From the NCBI RefSeq assembly GCF_026342355.1, contig NZ_JAPEMV010000001.1, positions 1,240,001 to 1,304,000 of the forward strand: a stretch of 64,000 nucleotides of DNA, read 5' to 3'. Source of the DNA: Streptomyces sp. NBC_00249 (GTDB lineage: Bacteria; Actinomycetota; Actinomycetes; Streptomycetales; Streptomycetaceae). This document shows, piece after piece, positions 1-8,466 of the stretch. The notes under the pieces are model-generated. The model did no database searches and was not told where the DNA came from. It saw only the letters and a list, made by a program, of their open reading frames with translations. Each line of letters opens with the position of its first letter. Within the stretch, counting starts at the first letter, position 1. Position numbers and translations under genes: made by a program.

Positions 1-2482
1 GGCCGGCCCTGCGCAGGGCGTCGGCCATGGCGCTGTTGGCCGGTGCCGGGGCCGCGGAGGGACGGCTTCCGCCCTGGCCGCCCTGACCCTGACCGCCCTG
101 ACCGCTCTGGCCGCGCTGCCCGCCGCCACCGCGCCGGCCCTGGCCGCCCTGGCCCTGACCCTGGCCCTGACCCTGGCCTTGACCCTGGCCGCCCTGCCTG
201 CCCTGGCCCTGGCCGCCGCGCTGCTGCGGCGGGCGGCCCGCGCCGCCCCGGCGCTCCTCTCGCCGCTCCTCCCGCTGGCGGGGCGCTCCGGCGCCGCGCT
301 CTGCGCCGGCCTCGTCCTCCAGCCGCAGGGTGAGGGAGATCCGCTTGCGCGGGATGTCCACCTCCATGACCTTGACCCGGACGATGTCGCCCGGCTTCAC
401 CACGTCGCGGGGGTCCTTGACGAAGGTCTTCGACAGGGCCGAGACGTGCGCCAGTCCGTCCTGGTGGACGCCGATGTCGATGAAGGCGCCGAAGGCGGCC
501 ACGTTGGTGACCACGCCTTCCAGGATCATCCCGGGGGCCAGGTCGCCGATCTTCTCCACGCCCTCCTTGAAGGTGGCCGTCTTGAAGGCGGGACGCGGGT
601 CGCGGCCCGGCTTCTCCAGCTCGCGCAGGATGTCGGTGACCGTCGGCAGGCCGAAGGACTCGGTGACGAACTGCTCCGGCCGCAGGGAGCGCAGGACGGA
701 CGTGTTCCCGATGAGGGCGGCCACCTCCGCTCCGGCGGTCTTGCCCATCGACCGCACCAGCGGGTAGGACTCGGGGTGCACGCTGGAGGCGTCCAGCGGG
801 TCGTCGCCGCCCCGGATGCGCAGGAAGCCGGCGCACTGCTCGTACGCCTTCGGGCCGAGCCGGGCCACGTCCTTGAGCCCCTTGCGGCTGCGGAAGGGGC
901 CGTTGGCGTCGCGGTGGGCCACGATGTTCTCGGCGAGGGTGCCGCTGATGCCCGAGACGCGCGAGAGCAGCGGCGCGGAGGCGGTGTTGACGTCCACCCC
1001 GACGCCGTTCACACAGTCCTCGACGACCGCGTCGAGGGAGCGGGAGAGCTTCACCTCGGCCAGGTCGTGCTGGTACTGGCCCACGCCGATGGACTTCGGG
1101 TCGATCTTGACCAGCTCGGCGAGCGGGTCCTGCAGGCGGCGGGCGATGGAGACCGCGCCGCGCAGGGACACGTCCATGTCGGGGAGTTCCTGCGAGGCGA
1201 AGGCCGAGGCGGAGTACACGGAGGCGCCCGCCTCCGAGACCATCACCTTGGTCAGCCCCAGCTCGGGGTGACGGGTGATGAGGTCCCCGGCGAGCTTGTC
1301 GGTCTCGCGGGAGGCGGTGCCGTTGCCGATGGCGACGAGCTCGACCGCGTGCTCCTTCGCGAGGCGGGCCAGCGTGGCGAGGGAGGCGTCCCACTTGTTG
1401 GCGGGAACGTGCGGGTGGATCACGTCCGTGGCCACGACCTTGCCGGTGGCGTCGACGACGGCCACCTTGACGCCGGTACGGAAGCCCGGGTCCAGGCCGA
1501 GGGTGGCGCGGGTGCCGGCGGGGGCGGCGAGCAGCAGGTCGCGCAGGTTCGCCGCGAAGACCCGTACGGCCTCGTCCTCGGCGGCGGCGCGCAGCCGCGT
1601 CCTCAGGTCGATGCCCAGGTGCACCTGGATCTTCGTGCGCCAGGCCCAGCGGACGGTGTCGGCGAGCCACTTGTCTCCGGGGCGGCCCCGCTCGGCGATG
1701 CCGAAGCGGCGGGCGACGATGCCCTCGTAGGTGGACGGGCCGGGGGTCTCCGAAGGCTCCTCCGGCTCCAGGTCCAGGGAGAGGACGTCCTCCTTCTCGC
1801 CGCGCAGCATCGCCAGGACGCGGTGCGAGGGGAGGGCGGTGAAGGGCTCGGCGAAGTCGAAGTAGTCGGCGAACTTGGCGCCCGCCTCCTCCTTGCCCTC
1901 GCGGACCTTCGCCGCGAGGCGGCCGCGGCCCCACATGCGTTCGCGGAGGTCGCCGATCAGGTCGGCGTCCTCGGCGAACGTCTCGGTGAGGACGGCGCGG
2001 GCGCCCTCCAGGGCGGCGGCCGGGTCGGCCACGCCCTTGTCGGCGTCGACGAACGCGGCCGCCGCGACGGCCGGTTCGACCGAGGGGTCGGCGAGGAGGC
2101 GCTCGGCGAGGGGCGCCAGACCGGCCTCCCGGGCGATCTGCGCCTTGGTGCGGCGCTTGGGCTTGAAGGGGAGGTAGATGTCCTCCAGCCGGGCCTTGGT
2201 GTCGGCCGCGTTGATCCGGGCCTCCAGCTCGGCGTCGAGCTTGCCCTGCTCGCGCACGGAGTCGAGGACCGCGGCGCGGCGGTCCTCCAGCTCGCGCAGG
2301 TAGCGCAGCCGCTCCTCCAGGGTGCGCAGCTGGGCGTCGTCCAGCATCTCGGTCGCTTCCTTGCGGTAGCGCGCGATGAACGGCACGGTGGAGCCGCCGT
2401 CGAGCAGCTCGACGGCGGCCTTGACCTGCCGTTCCCGTACGCCGAGCTCCTCGGCGATCCTGCCTTCGATGGACATCGTCAC
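1..2482 (-). CDS. tex: Tex-family S1 RNA-binding transcription accessory protein, C-terminus cut by the window edge
   Basis: The bottom strand is open from GTG 2482 (or ATG 2476, two codons later) to the left edge, about 827 codons. The reading has the Tex layout: a helical N-terminus, the YqgF/RNase H-like centre (LGLDPGFRTGVKVAVVD), a helix-hairpin-helix part (VSGISGTLAENIVAHRD), and an S1 domain at about 320-540 (GVVTNVAAFGAFIDIG). Tex proteins bind RNA and nucleic acid in the cytoplasm and influence transcription. After the S1 domain comes a long Gly/Gln/Arg-rich tail ending AMADALRRAG just before the edge, so probably only a few residues are missing. The purine-rich AGGCGGG lies a few bases ahead of GTG 2482. 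Family assignment is secure; the exact start is not. Confidence 0.93.
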   Translation of the reverse strand, partial: MTMSIEGRIAEELGVRERQVKAAVELLDGGSTVPFIARYRKEATEMLDDAQLRTLEERLRYLRELEDRRAAVLDSVREQGKLDAELEARINAADTKARLEDIYLPFKPKRRTKAQIAREAGLAPLAERLLADPSVEPAVAAAAFVDADKGVADPAAALEGARAVLTETFAEDADLIGDLRERMWGRGRLAAKVREGKEEAGAKFADYFDFAEPFTALPSHRVLAMLRGEKEDVLSLDLEPEEPSETPGPSTYEGIVARRFGIAERGRPGDKWLADTVRWAWRTKIQVHLGIDLRTRLRAAAEDEAVRVFAANLRDLLLAAPAGTRATLGLDPGFRTGVKVAVVDATGKVVATDVIHPHVPANKWDASLATLARLAKEHAVELVAIGNGTASRETDKLAGDLITRHPELGLTKVMVSEAGASVYSASAFASQELPDMDVSLRGAVSIARRLQDPLAELVKIDPKSIGVGQYQHDLAEVKLSRSLDAVVEDCVNGVGVDVNTASAPLLSRVSGISGTLAENIVAHRDANGPFRSRKGLKDVARLGPKAYEQCAGFLRIRGGDDPLDASSVHPESYPLVRSMGKTAGAEVAALIGNTSVLRSLRPEQFVTESFGLPTVTDILRELEKPGRDPRPAFKTATFKEGVEKIGDLAPGMILEGVVTNVAAFGAFIDIGVHQDGLAHVSALSKTFVKDPRDVVKPGDIVRVKVMEVDIPRKRISLTLRLEDEAGAERGAGAPRQREERREERRGGAGRPPQQRGGQGQGRQGGQGQGQGQGQGQGQGGQGRRGGGGQRGQSGQGGQGQGGQGGSRPSAAPAPANSAMADALRRAG
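140..211. repeat. Hexanucleotide CTGRCC repeat coding a Gln-Gly tail
   Basis: The top strand repeats CTGGCC and CTGACC almost without interruption. On the coding strand this is GGYCAG, giving a run of alternating Gln and Gly in the tail of Tex. Shorter copies extend the pattern to about base 74. Such in-frame hexamers can change length by slippage without breaking the gene. Confidence 0.85.
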
Positions 2483-2517
2483 TGTGCGGTCCCGCCTGCC
2501 TTCGTTTGCGTGGAAGG

Positions 2518-2533
2518 CTGCCAATTGTGGCAG
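2518..2533. promoter_or_regulatory. Inverted repeat upstream of tex
   Basis: CTGCCA-ATTG-TGGCAG has 6-bp perfect arms and lies 36 bp upstream of the tex start codon, in the gap between tex and the preceding gene on the same strand. It is a candidate operator. The TGCCA/TGGCA half-site resembles palindromes near 47.5 and 48.7 kb. No binding protein is known from the sequence alone. Confidence 0.35.
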
Positions 2534-2603
2534 GTGGCGGTGACGGACGGCGGGAGGGCCGCCCCGCCGGTCCGTCGGGCGTCGTCCGCCGGGCGCCGGT
2601 GCG

Positions 2604-3467
2604 TCAGGCCTTGCCGGTGAGGTCGCGGGGGAAGGCGCCCGCGGCCAGGGCCTGCTTGACGAATCCGCCGCCCAGTTCGTGGAGCCGGGCGAGGCCCTCC
2701 GCGCCGAGGTGCTCGTACGGGGCGGCGTCGAGGCGGTCGGTCTCGGTCTCCAGGCGCTCGCGCAGGGCGCGGCCCTCCTCGGTGAGCTCGCCGTCGGCGT
2801 CCAGGACGCCGCGCGAGCGGAGCCGGTCGGTGGCGGCGTCGAGGTCGCTCTGCTCCCAGCCGCGGATGCTCTTGATCCACTTCGGGGTCATGCCGCGGCC
2901 GGTGGCCGTGTGGCTGACGAGGGCTTCGAGGGGGTCGAGGCCGACGAGGAGCAGGGCTGCGAGGTGGCCGTCGCCGCGGTGCTCGCGCAGCAGGGTGGTG
3001 GCGTGCCACAGCCGCAGGTGCGGCTCCTCGGGGACGGGGAGGTCGGCGTGGGCGGCGTAGAGGGTCCGGCCGTGCCGGGTACAGGCCTCGGTCGCGCGTA
3101 TGGCGAGGTCGGCGGCCTCGGCGAGCTCCGGTGAGGCGAGGGTCTCCGGGCCGAGGAGGCGGTGCAGGGTGGCGTCGACGGCGCGCAGCCGGGCGGCGAG
3201 GGCCTCAGCGGGCGAGACGGTCTCCCAGAGGGCGGGGAGGTGCGAGGCGACCAGGTCGTGGCGGTAGTTGTAGAAGGCGGCGGTCACCGCGCCGGGGCCG
3301 ACGAAGCCCATGGCGGCGGAGCGGTGGGCGAGGTTCACGGCGACCGGGTCGGTGACGCCGAGGGCGGCGAACTCGGTGGTGAGGTCGCGGGAGAAGTAGA
3401 CGGTGGCGTGGAGGGGGTTGATGGCGGCGTGCCAGCAGTGGCGGGCGGCGTGCTCCGGAATCGTCAT
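2604..3467 (-). CDS. SCO6745-family (MarR-like helix-turn-helix) protein
   Basis: A 287-residue protein starting MTIPEHAARHCW. It matches the actinomycete SCO6745 family in length and layout: an N-terminal helical part around LAHRSAAMGFVGPGAVTAAFYNY, a central GMTPKWIKSIRGW segment, then a C-terminal winged-helix-like part (LDAATDRLRSRGVLDADGELTEEG). The family is commonly annotated as hypothetical; its winged-helix half resembles MarR regulators, so DNA binding is plausible but unproven. It lies 121 bp upstream of tex on the same strand and may be transcribed with or separately from it. No signal peptide or membrane segment is seen. Confidence 0.8.
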   Translation of the reverse strand: MTIPEHAARHCWHAAINPLHATVYFSRDLTTEFAALGVTDPVAVNLAHRSAAMGFVGPGAVTAAFYNYRHDLVASHLPALWETVSPAEALAARLRAVDATLHRLLGPETLASPELAEAADLAIRATEACTRHGRTLYAAHADLPVPEEPHLRLWHATTLLREHRGDGHLAALLLVGLDPLEALVSHTATGRGMTPKWIKSIRGWEQSDLDAATDRLRSRGVLDADGELTEEGRALRERLETETDRLDAAPYEHLGAEGLARLHELGGGFVKQALAAGAFPRDLTGKA

Positions 3468-3566
3468 GCCCCGCAGGTTACCGACCGCTCAGTACGTCGG
3501 GTAGTACCCACCCCCGCCCCTGGCCGGACACGGCCCCCCGGCCGCTACGGTGCGGGAGCGGCGGGA

Positions 3567-5024
3567 TCAGGTGAACTCGGACCAGGCCGTGGCCAGGCGG
3601 GACGTCAGGGTGTCCAGGCGGGCCGGTGGCAGGGTGAACGGGAGGCGGACGTAGGCGTCGTGGGCGCCGGAGGGGTCGGTCGCGGCGCCCGGGACCAGTT
3701 CGACGCCCCGGCGCAGCGCCACCCGGGCGAAGACGGCCGCGTCCGCCCCGCCGGGCAGGCGGACCCACAGCGCCCCTCCCCCGGCGGGCCGTTCCCAGCT
3801 CCAGTCGGGCAGCTCCCTCCGCAGCAGGGACTCCAGCCGGGCGAGGCGTTCCCGGAGCACCCCGGCCCGGGCCTCCCGTACCGCGTCCACGCCCGGCAGC
3901 AGCCGTACCGCGAGCGCCTGGTCCAGCAGCGGACTGCCCAGGTCGGCCAGGGTCTTGAGGCGGGCCAGCCGCTCCACGGCGGCGGCGGGCCCGCGCAGCC
4001 AGCCGATCCGCAGCCCGCCCCACACGGACTTGGCGAGCGAGCCCACGCTCAGCACCTGTGCCCCGGCGGGCGCGAAGAGGGCGAGGGGGCCGGGTTCCGG
4101 GGTGTCCCACAGCCGGGTGTCGTAGGCCAGGTCCTCCACCACGGGCACCCCGGCCCGCGTGCACAGCTCCCCGATCCGGGTCCGTCGCCCGGCGGACATC
4201 AGGATGCCGGTCGGGTTGTGGTAGGTCGGGGTCACATGGGCCAGCGCGGCCCCGGCGAGCGCGGCCCGCAGCTCCGGCAGCCGCATCCCGTCGGCGTCCA
4301 GCGGCACCCGGCGCGGGCGCGCCCCGGCGGCGATCAGGGCGTCGAGGCATCCCGGCCAGCTGGGGGTCTCGACGACCACCGGCGAGCCCCGCCGTACGTG
4401 GAGCTGCGCGACGAGGGCCAGCGCCTGGGTGGCTCCGGTGGTGACGAGGAGCTGTTCCGGGGCGGTGCGCAGCCCCGCGGCGGTGTACCGGTCCGCGAGG
4501 GCCGCCCGTAGCTCCGGGAGCCCGCAGGGGTGGTAGCCGGGCTCCGCGAGCAGCGGGTCCAGCCCGTCCGCCAGCAGCGCGGTCAGGGCCTGCCGGACTT
4601 CGGGGGCGGCCCCTTCCGCCGCCACCGACAGGGAGATGACGTCCGCCGGGCCGTCGACGAGCCGCTGGACGAGCCCGGTGCCGGTGCCTCCGGGGACGCG
4701 TCCGTCGGCCGGCCGCAGCGCCGCCCCGGGCAGGGCGGCGATCCGGGTGCCGCTGCCGCGCCGGCTCACGACGGTGCCCGCGCCGCGCAGGGCGTCGTAG
4801 GCCTCGGCCACGGTGGCCCGGCTGATCCCGAGGGCGGCCGCGAGGGGGCGTTCGGCGGGCAGCCGGTCGTCGGGTGCGAGGTCGCCCGTACGGGCCGCCG
4901 CGCCGAGGGCGTCGGCGAGCCGGCGGTACAGCGGTCCGGGGCCGGCGCTCCAGCCGCCGAGCACCCCGTCCAGTTCGTCGGGCGTCCACGCGCGCGCGGC
5001 GGAGCGGTCCACTTGCGCCTCCAT
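3567..5024 (-). CDS. MocR/PdxR-type GntR regulator with aminotransferase domain
   Basis: A 485-residue fusion. Residues roughly 25-100 form a GntR winged helix-turn-helix (PLYRRLADALGAAARTGDL, LGISRATVAEAYDALR). The rest is a fold-type I aminotransferase-like domain with the expected PLP lysine in SLAKSVWGG and the conserved TPTYHNPTG loop. MocR proteins are usually PLP- or amino-acid-responsive activators or repressors rather than enzymes. The gene is divergent from a LysE-type exporter with only 41 bp between start codons, so it most likely controls that exporter and itself. Start ATG 5024 places the HTH at the N-terminus as expected. Confidence 0.92.
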   Translation of the reverse strand: MEAQVDRSAARAWTPDELDGVLGGWSAGPGPLYRRLADALGAAARTGDLAPDDRLPAERPLAAALGISRATVAEAYDALRGAGTVVSRRGSGTRIAALPGAALRPADGRVPGGTGTGLVQRLVDGPADVISLSVAAEGAAPEVRQALTALLADGLDPLLAEPGYHPCGLPELRAALADRYTAAGLRTAPEQLLVTTGATQALALVAQLHVRRGSPVVVETPSWPGCLDALIAAGARPRRVPLDADGMRLPELRAALAGAALAHVTPTYHNPTGILMSAGRRTRIGELCTRAGVPVVEDLAYDTRLWDTPEPGPLALFAPAGAQVLSVGSLAKSVWGGLRIGWLRGPAAAVERLARLKTLADLGSPLLDQALAVRLLPGVDAVREARAGVLRERLARLESLLRRELPDWSWERPAGGGALWVRLPGGADAAVFARVALRRGVELVPGAATDPSGAHDAYVRLPFTLPPARLDTLTSRLATAWSEFT

Positions 5025-5065
5025 TGGCCCGGGTGCCCGGCACCCGCTGCGGCCAGCCTAAACGC

Positions 5066-5695
5066 ATGAACACCAGTACCCTGACCGGCTTCCTCGCCGC
5101 CTCCTGTCTGCTAATCCTGCTGCCCGGTCCGAACATGGTCCTGATCGTCACCCGGGCCGCCGCCCAGGGCCGCCGGGCCGGCCTGGTCACGGCGGCGGGG
5201 GTGGAGTGCGCGACGGTGGTGCACGTGGCGGTCGCCTCCTCGGGGGTCGCGCAGCTCGTGACCCGCTCCCCCGCCGCCTTCCTCGCGCTGCGGTACGCGG
5301 GGGCCGCCTATCTCCTGCTGCTGGGCGTCCGGGCGCTGCGCGGCGGTCCCCCGAGCCTGGACGCGCCCGAGGCGCGGGGGCGCGTACGGCTGGGGCGGGC
5401 GTACCGCGACGGTTTCCTGGTGAACCTCCTCAACCCCAAGGTGACCCTGTTCTTTCTGGCCTTTCTTCCGCAGTTCGTCAGTCCGGACGCGGCCGGTCCA
5501 GGAGCCCGGATGCGGCTGCTGGGCGGGGTGTTCCTGGCCCTCGGCGCCCTCCTCGACATCGGGTACGCCTGTGCGGGCGGAGCGCTGAGCAGCTGGTTGC
5601 GCCGCAGGCCACGGGCCCTGGCCCGGCAGCACTGGGCCGTCGCCGGGGTCTATCTGACGCTCGGTGTGCTCGCGGCCCTGCCGATGGGGGTGTGA
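5066..5695 (+). CDS. LysE/RhtB-family amino-acid exporter
   Basis: A 209-residue inner-membrane protein with the LysE/RhtB signature near its N-terminus (LLPGPNMVLIVTRAAAQG) and the central NPKVTLFFLAFLPQF motif. About six hydrophobic segments can be counted, normal for this family. Members export amino acids or related metabolites with proton coupling. ATG 5066 was chosen because upstream codons read back into the divergent MocR gene and the protein then begins MNTSTLTGF, a normal first membrane segment. The MocR partner suggests substrate- or PLP-linked induction; the substrate is unknown. Confidence 0.92.
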   Translation: MNTSTLTGFLAASCLLILLPGPNMVLIVTRAAAQGRRAGLVTAAGVECATVVHVAVASSGVAQLVTRSPAAFLALRYAGAAYLLLLGVRALRGGPPSLDAPEARGRVRLGRAYRDGFLVNLLNPKVTLFFLAFLPQFVSPDAAGPGARMRLLGGVFLALGALLDIGYACAGGALSSWLRRRPRALARQHWAVAGVYLTLGVLAALPMGV

Positions 5696-5836
5696 GTCCG
5701 GTATGCGGGGTGTGACGGCCGAATGGCGATCGTGTGACAGCAGGGGCCATGGACATGACGTGGGGCGTCACGGCTGAATACGGTCGAGCCACAAGACCGT
5801 GAACCGATCTGTCTCCCCTACCACTTGGAGCTCTTC

Positions 5837-7351
5837 GTGCACCGCAAAGTCATCGCCCCGAGCGTGCTCGCCGCTTCTCTGCTGCTGGTGATCCCGGCGT
5901 CGGCGGCCAGTGCCGGTCCGGGTGCCCCGGGTATCGGCGACCCCTACTACCCGGCCAGCGGGAACGGCGGCTACGACGTCTCCCACTACGACCTGCGCCT
6001 GCAGTACCAGCCGAAGACGGACCTCCTGGAGGGGACGGCCACCCTGCTGGCCACCGCCAAGCAGGACCTGTCCCGCTTCAACCTGGACTTCGGCCTCAAG
6101 GTGAGCGAGATCCGGGTCAACGGGGTGAAGGCCAAGTTCGCCACGTCCGGCACCCAGGAGCTGGAGGTCACTCCGGACCGGCCGCTCCAGCGGGGCAAGC
6201 AGGCCAGCGTCGTCGTCAAGTACGCGGGCAAGCCCTCGGAGTTCAAGGTCGACGGCTGGTCGGCCTGGCAGCGCACCCCGGACGGCGGTGTGGCGGCGCA
6301 GGAGCCGGACGCGGCGGCCTGGTGGTTCCCGAGCAACGACCACCCGCTCGACAAGGCCACCTTCGACGTCTCGGTCAACGTCCCGGACGGCACCCAGGCC
6401 ATCAGCAACGGCGTGCTCCAGTCGCAGAGTTCGAAGCTCGGCTGGACCCGGTACAACTGGCGCTCCAACAAGCCGCAGGCCACCTACCTGGCCACCCTCG
6501 CCGTCGGCAAGTTCGACATCACCACCGACAAGACGGCGAGCGGGCTGCCGGTCCTGAACGCCTACAGCAAGGACCTCGGCGACAACGACGGCGCGGCGCG
6601 CGCGAGCGTCGAGCGGACCGCCGAGGTCGCCGAGTACCTGGAGGGCGTGTTCGGCCCGTACCCCTTCAACGCGCTGGGCGGCTACGTCCCGAACGTGCCG
6701 AGCGGGTTCGCGCTGGAGACGCAGACGCGGCCGTTCTACAGCCCGCGCCAGTTCGCGAACGGTGCGAACGTCCAGGTCGTCGTGCACGAGCTGGCGCACC
6801 AGTGGTACGGCGACAGCGTGTCCGTGGACAACTGGAAGGACATCTGGATCAACGAGGGCTTCGCCCGCTACAGCCAGTGGCTGTGGTCGGAGAAGGAGGG
6901 CGAGGGCACCGCGCAGGAGCTCGCCCAGTGGGCGCACTCCTCCCGCCCGGCCGAGGACCCGTTCTGGCAGGTCAAGCCGGGTGACCCGGGTGCGGAGAAC
7001 CAGTTCCACGGGGCCGTGTACGACCGTGGCGCGATCGCGCTCCAGGCGCTGCGCAACGAGATCGGCGACGAGAAGTTCTTCCAGATCCTCAAGGGCTGGC
7101 CGACGGAGCGCGCCTACGGGAACGCGAAGGTCGGGGACTTCGTCCGGTACGCGGAGAAGGTGTCGAACAAGCCGCTCGCGCAGCTCTTCGAGACCTGGCT
7201 GTACACCCCGGGCAAGCCGGCCTTCGGCCCTCCTGCCGCCGCGTCCGCCCAGGCTCCGGGCGCCCGCGCCCTCCAGTCCCCGGCCAAGCCGGCGGCGGAG
7301 CCGAAGTCCTGGAAGAAGATCGCCGCGACGAACTCGGTCCACGAGCACTGA
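5837..7351 (+). CDS. Secreted M1-family zinc metallopeptidase
   Basis: A 504-residue M1 aminopeptidase-like protein. The GTG at 5837 is preferred over an in-frame TTG at 5825 because GGAG lies six bases upstream and the product then opens with a clean signal peptide (HRK, hydrophobic core, AASA-type cleavage region). The M1 beta-sandwich N-domain is followed by the zinc site HELAHQW at about residue 316, with the third ligand in WINEGFARY. At about 500 residues it is the short M1 form common in Streptomyces, lacking the long C-terminal helical domain. The C-terminal 50 residues are Ala/Pro/Lys-rich. It probably acts extracellularly on peptides. Confidence 0.93.
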   Translation: MHRKVIAPSVLAASLLLVIPASAASAGPGAPGIGDPYYPASGNGGYDVSHYDLRLQYQPKTDLLEGTATLLATAKQDLSRFNLDFGLKVSEIRVNGVKAKFATSGTQELEVTPDRPLQRGKQASVVVKYAGKPSEFKVDGWSAWQRTPDGGVAAQEPDAAAWWFPSNDHPLDKATFDVSVNVPDGTQAISNGVLQSQSSKLGWTRYNWRSNKPQATYLATLAVGKFDITTDKTASGLPVLNAYSKDLGDNDGAARASVERTAEVAEYLEGVFGPYPFNALGGYVPNVPSGFALETQTRPFYSPRQFANGANVQVVVHELAHQWYGDSVSVDNWKDIWINEGFARYSQWLWSEKEGEGTAQELAQWAHSSRPAEDPFWQVKPGDPGAENQFHGAVYDRGAIALQALRNEIGDEKFFQILKGWPTERAYGNAKVGDFVRYAEKVSNKPLAQLFETWLYTPGKPAFGPPAAASAQAPGARALQSPAKPAAEPKSWKKIAATNSVHEH

Positions 7352-7357
7352 GTCCCC

Positions 7358-7371
7358 GGGCGCCGGCGCCC
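7358..7371. terminator. GC-rich palindrome between convergent genes
   Basis: GGGCGCCGGCGCCC is a perfect 14-bp palindrome in the 21-bp gap between the convergent M1 peptidase and MpaB-like genes. A second GGGCGCCGGCGC copy follows at the end of the MpaB-like gene. It could serve as a bidirectional terminator; there is no U-tract. Confidence 0.45.
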
Positions 7372-7372
7372 C

Positions 7373-8266
7373 TCAGCGGGCGCCGGCGCGCCGTCGCCGG
7401 GCCCGGGCCTCGCGCGCGGCGGGCAGGTAGCGCAGGCGTTCGGGCAGCAGCGGTACGAGGATCCGCAGGGCCGTGCCGAGCCGCCGCAGCCGCCGCTCCT
7501 GCGCGGGGCTCCACCGGAGGCCGAGGGCGGCCCGGGCGTCGGGCGGCATGAAGCCGACGGTGACGAAGACCCGCAGGCGCAGGAACGCGGTGCGCAGGAC
7601 CGGCCAGACCAGCCGCAGCAGCAGCCGGGCGGCCCGGCCGCCCACCTCGGGCGGGGGCAGCGCGGCGTCGGTGTCGAGCAGCTCCAGGGCGACCTTGGTC
7701 GGCCCGATCTCCTCGGCCAGCATCCGGTGGTAGTACGGCCAGAACTCCTCGACGGTCTGCGGCATGTCCCGGTCGCGGATGCCGAGGATCCGGCCGACCC
7801 GCAGCCACTCGGCGTAGAGCTGGCGTTCCTGGGCGGGGGTGATGCGGCGGAAGAGGTAGCGGCCCGCGTACAGGGCGATCGGGAAGCCGGTGGCGTGCAC
7901 CCAGGAGTAGCAGGCCGGGTCGAGGGAGTGGTAGCGGCGGCCCCGGGTGTCGGTGCCCTGGATCTCCTTGTGCAGGCGGCGGACCCTGCGGCCTTCCGCC
8001 ACGGCCTCGTCCCCGCCGTACACCCACAGCATGACCGAGCGCAGGGAGCGCTCACCGCGGCCCCAGGGGTCGGTGCGGAAGACGGAGTACTGGTCTACGC
8101 CGGCGCCGACGGCGGGGTGGGCGACCTGGAGGGTGAAGGCGGCGGGCAGCGTCAGCAGGGAGCGGATGTCCCCGGCGGTGGTCCACAGCACTCCGCCGGG
8201 CGGCGGCGGCTCGGGATCGCGGCCGTGGCCGCTGCCGGTGGTGCTCGGGTGGGTGGTGGTGCTCAT
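7373..8266 (-). CDS. Oxygenase MpaB-family protein (DUF2236)
   Basis: A 297-residue soluble protein of the MpaB/latex-clearing-protein-like family. Family features are visible: an N-terminal helical part with QVAHPAVGAGV, the central YSWVHATGFPIALYAG stretch that carries the conserved histidine expected to bind haem, and EFWPYYHRML. Family members bind b-type haem and include oxygenases acting on isoprenoid or polyketide-like chains; the substrate here is unknown. The C-terminus is Arg/Ala-rich. It converges with the M1 peptidase and is divergent from the sphingomyelinase gene across 200 bp. Confidence 0.88.
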   Translation of the reverse strand: MSTTTHPSTTGSGHGRDPEPPPPGGVLWTTAGDIRSLLTLPAAFTLQVAHPAVGAGVDQYSVFRTDPWGRGERSLRSVMLWVYGGDEAVAEGRRVRRLHKEIQGTDTRGRRYHSLDPACYSWVHATGFPIALYAGRYLFRRITPAQERQLYAEWLRVGRILGIRDRDMPQTVEEFWPYYHRMLAEEIGPTKVALELLDTDAALPPPEVGGRAARLLLRLVWPVLRTAFLRLRVFVTVGFMPPDARAALGLRWSPAQERRLRRLGTALRILVPLLPERLRYLPAAREARARRRRAGAR

Positions 8267-8383
8267 CGGTGGATCCCCCGGTGTCGCTGTCGCCGTCCTA
8301 CCAGTATGACCGGCTTCGCGGCCCCTGCTCCGGGCCCCCGCCGCGGCCGCTCCCCCACGATGTCCCGCCCCGGACAGAAAGTC

Positions 8384-8412
8384 TTGTCACGGGTGTTACC
8401 CCGAAGTAACCG
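8384..8412 (+). promoter_or_regulatory. Candidate promoter with internal inverted repeat for the sphingomyelinase gene
   Basis: TTGTCA at 8384 and TAACCG at 8407 are separated by 17 bp. An inverted repeat GTTAC-CCCGAA-GTAAC (8395-8410) occupies the spacer and the start of the -10 box, a placement typical of a repressor site. The start codon is 55 bp downstream. The -10 is a poor match, so this is a moderate call. Confidence 0.4.
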
Positions 8413-8466
8413 TGGCTGCTTGGATGACGGCGACGATCTTCCCCCGCAGGAATGACGGAGACCTCC

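Noticed and set aside
74..211. Possible CRISPR or satellite array
   Set aside because: The unit is six bases with no spacers and lies in frame within Tex.
179..2620. An 813-codon top-strand frame opposite tex
   Set aside because: Tex motifs and the S1 domain are read from the other strand.
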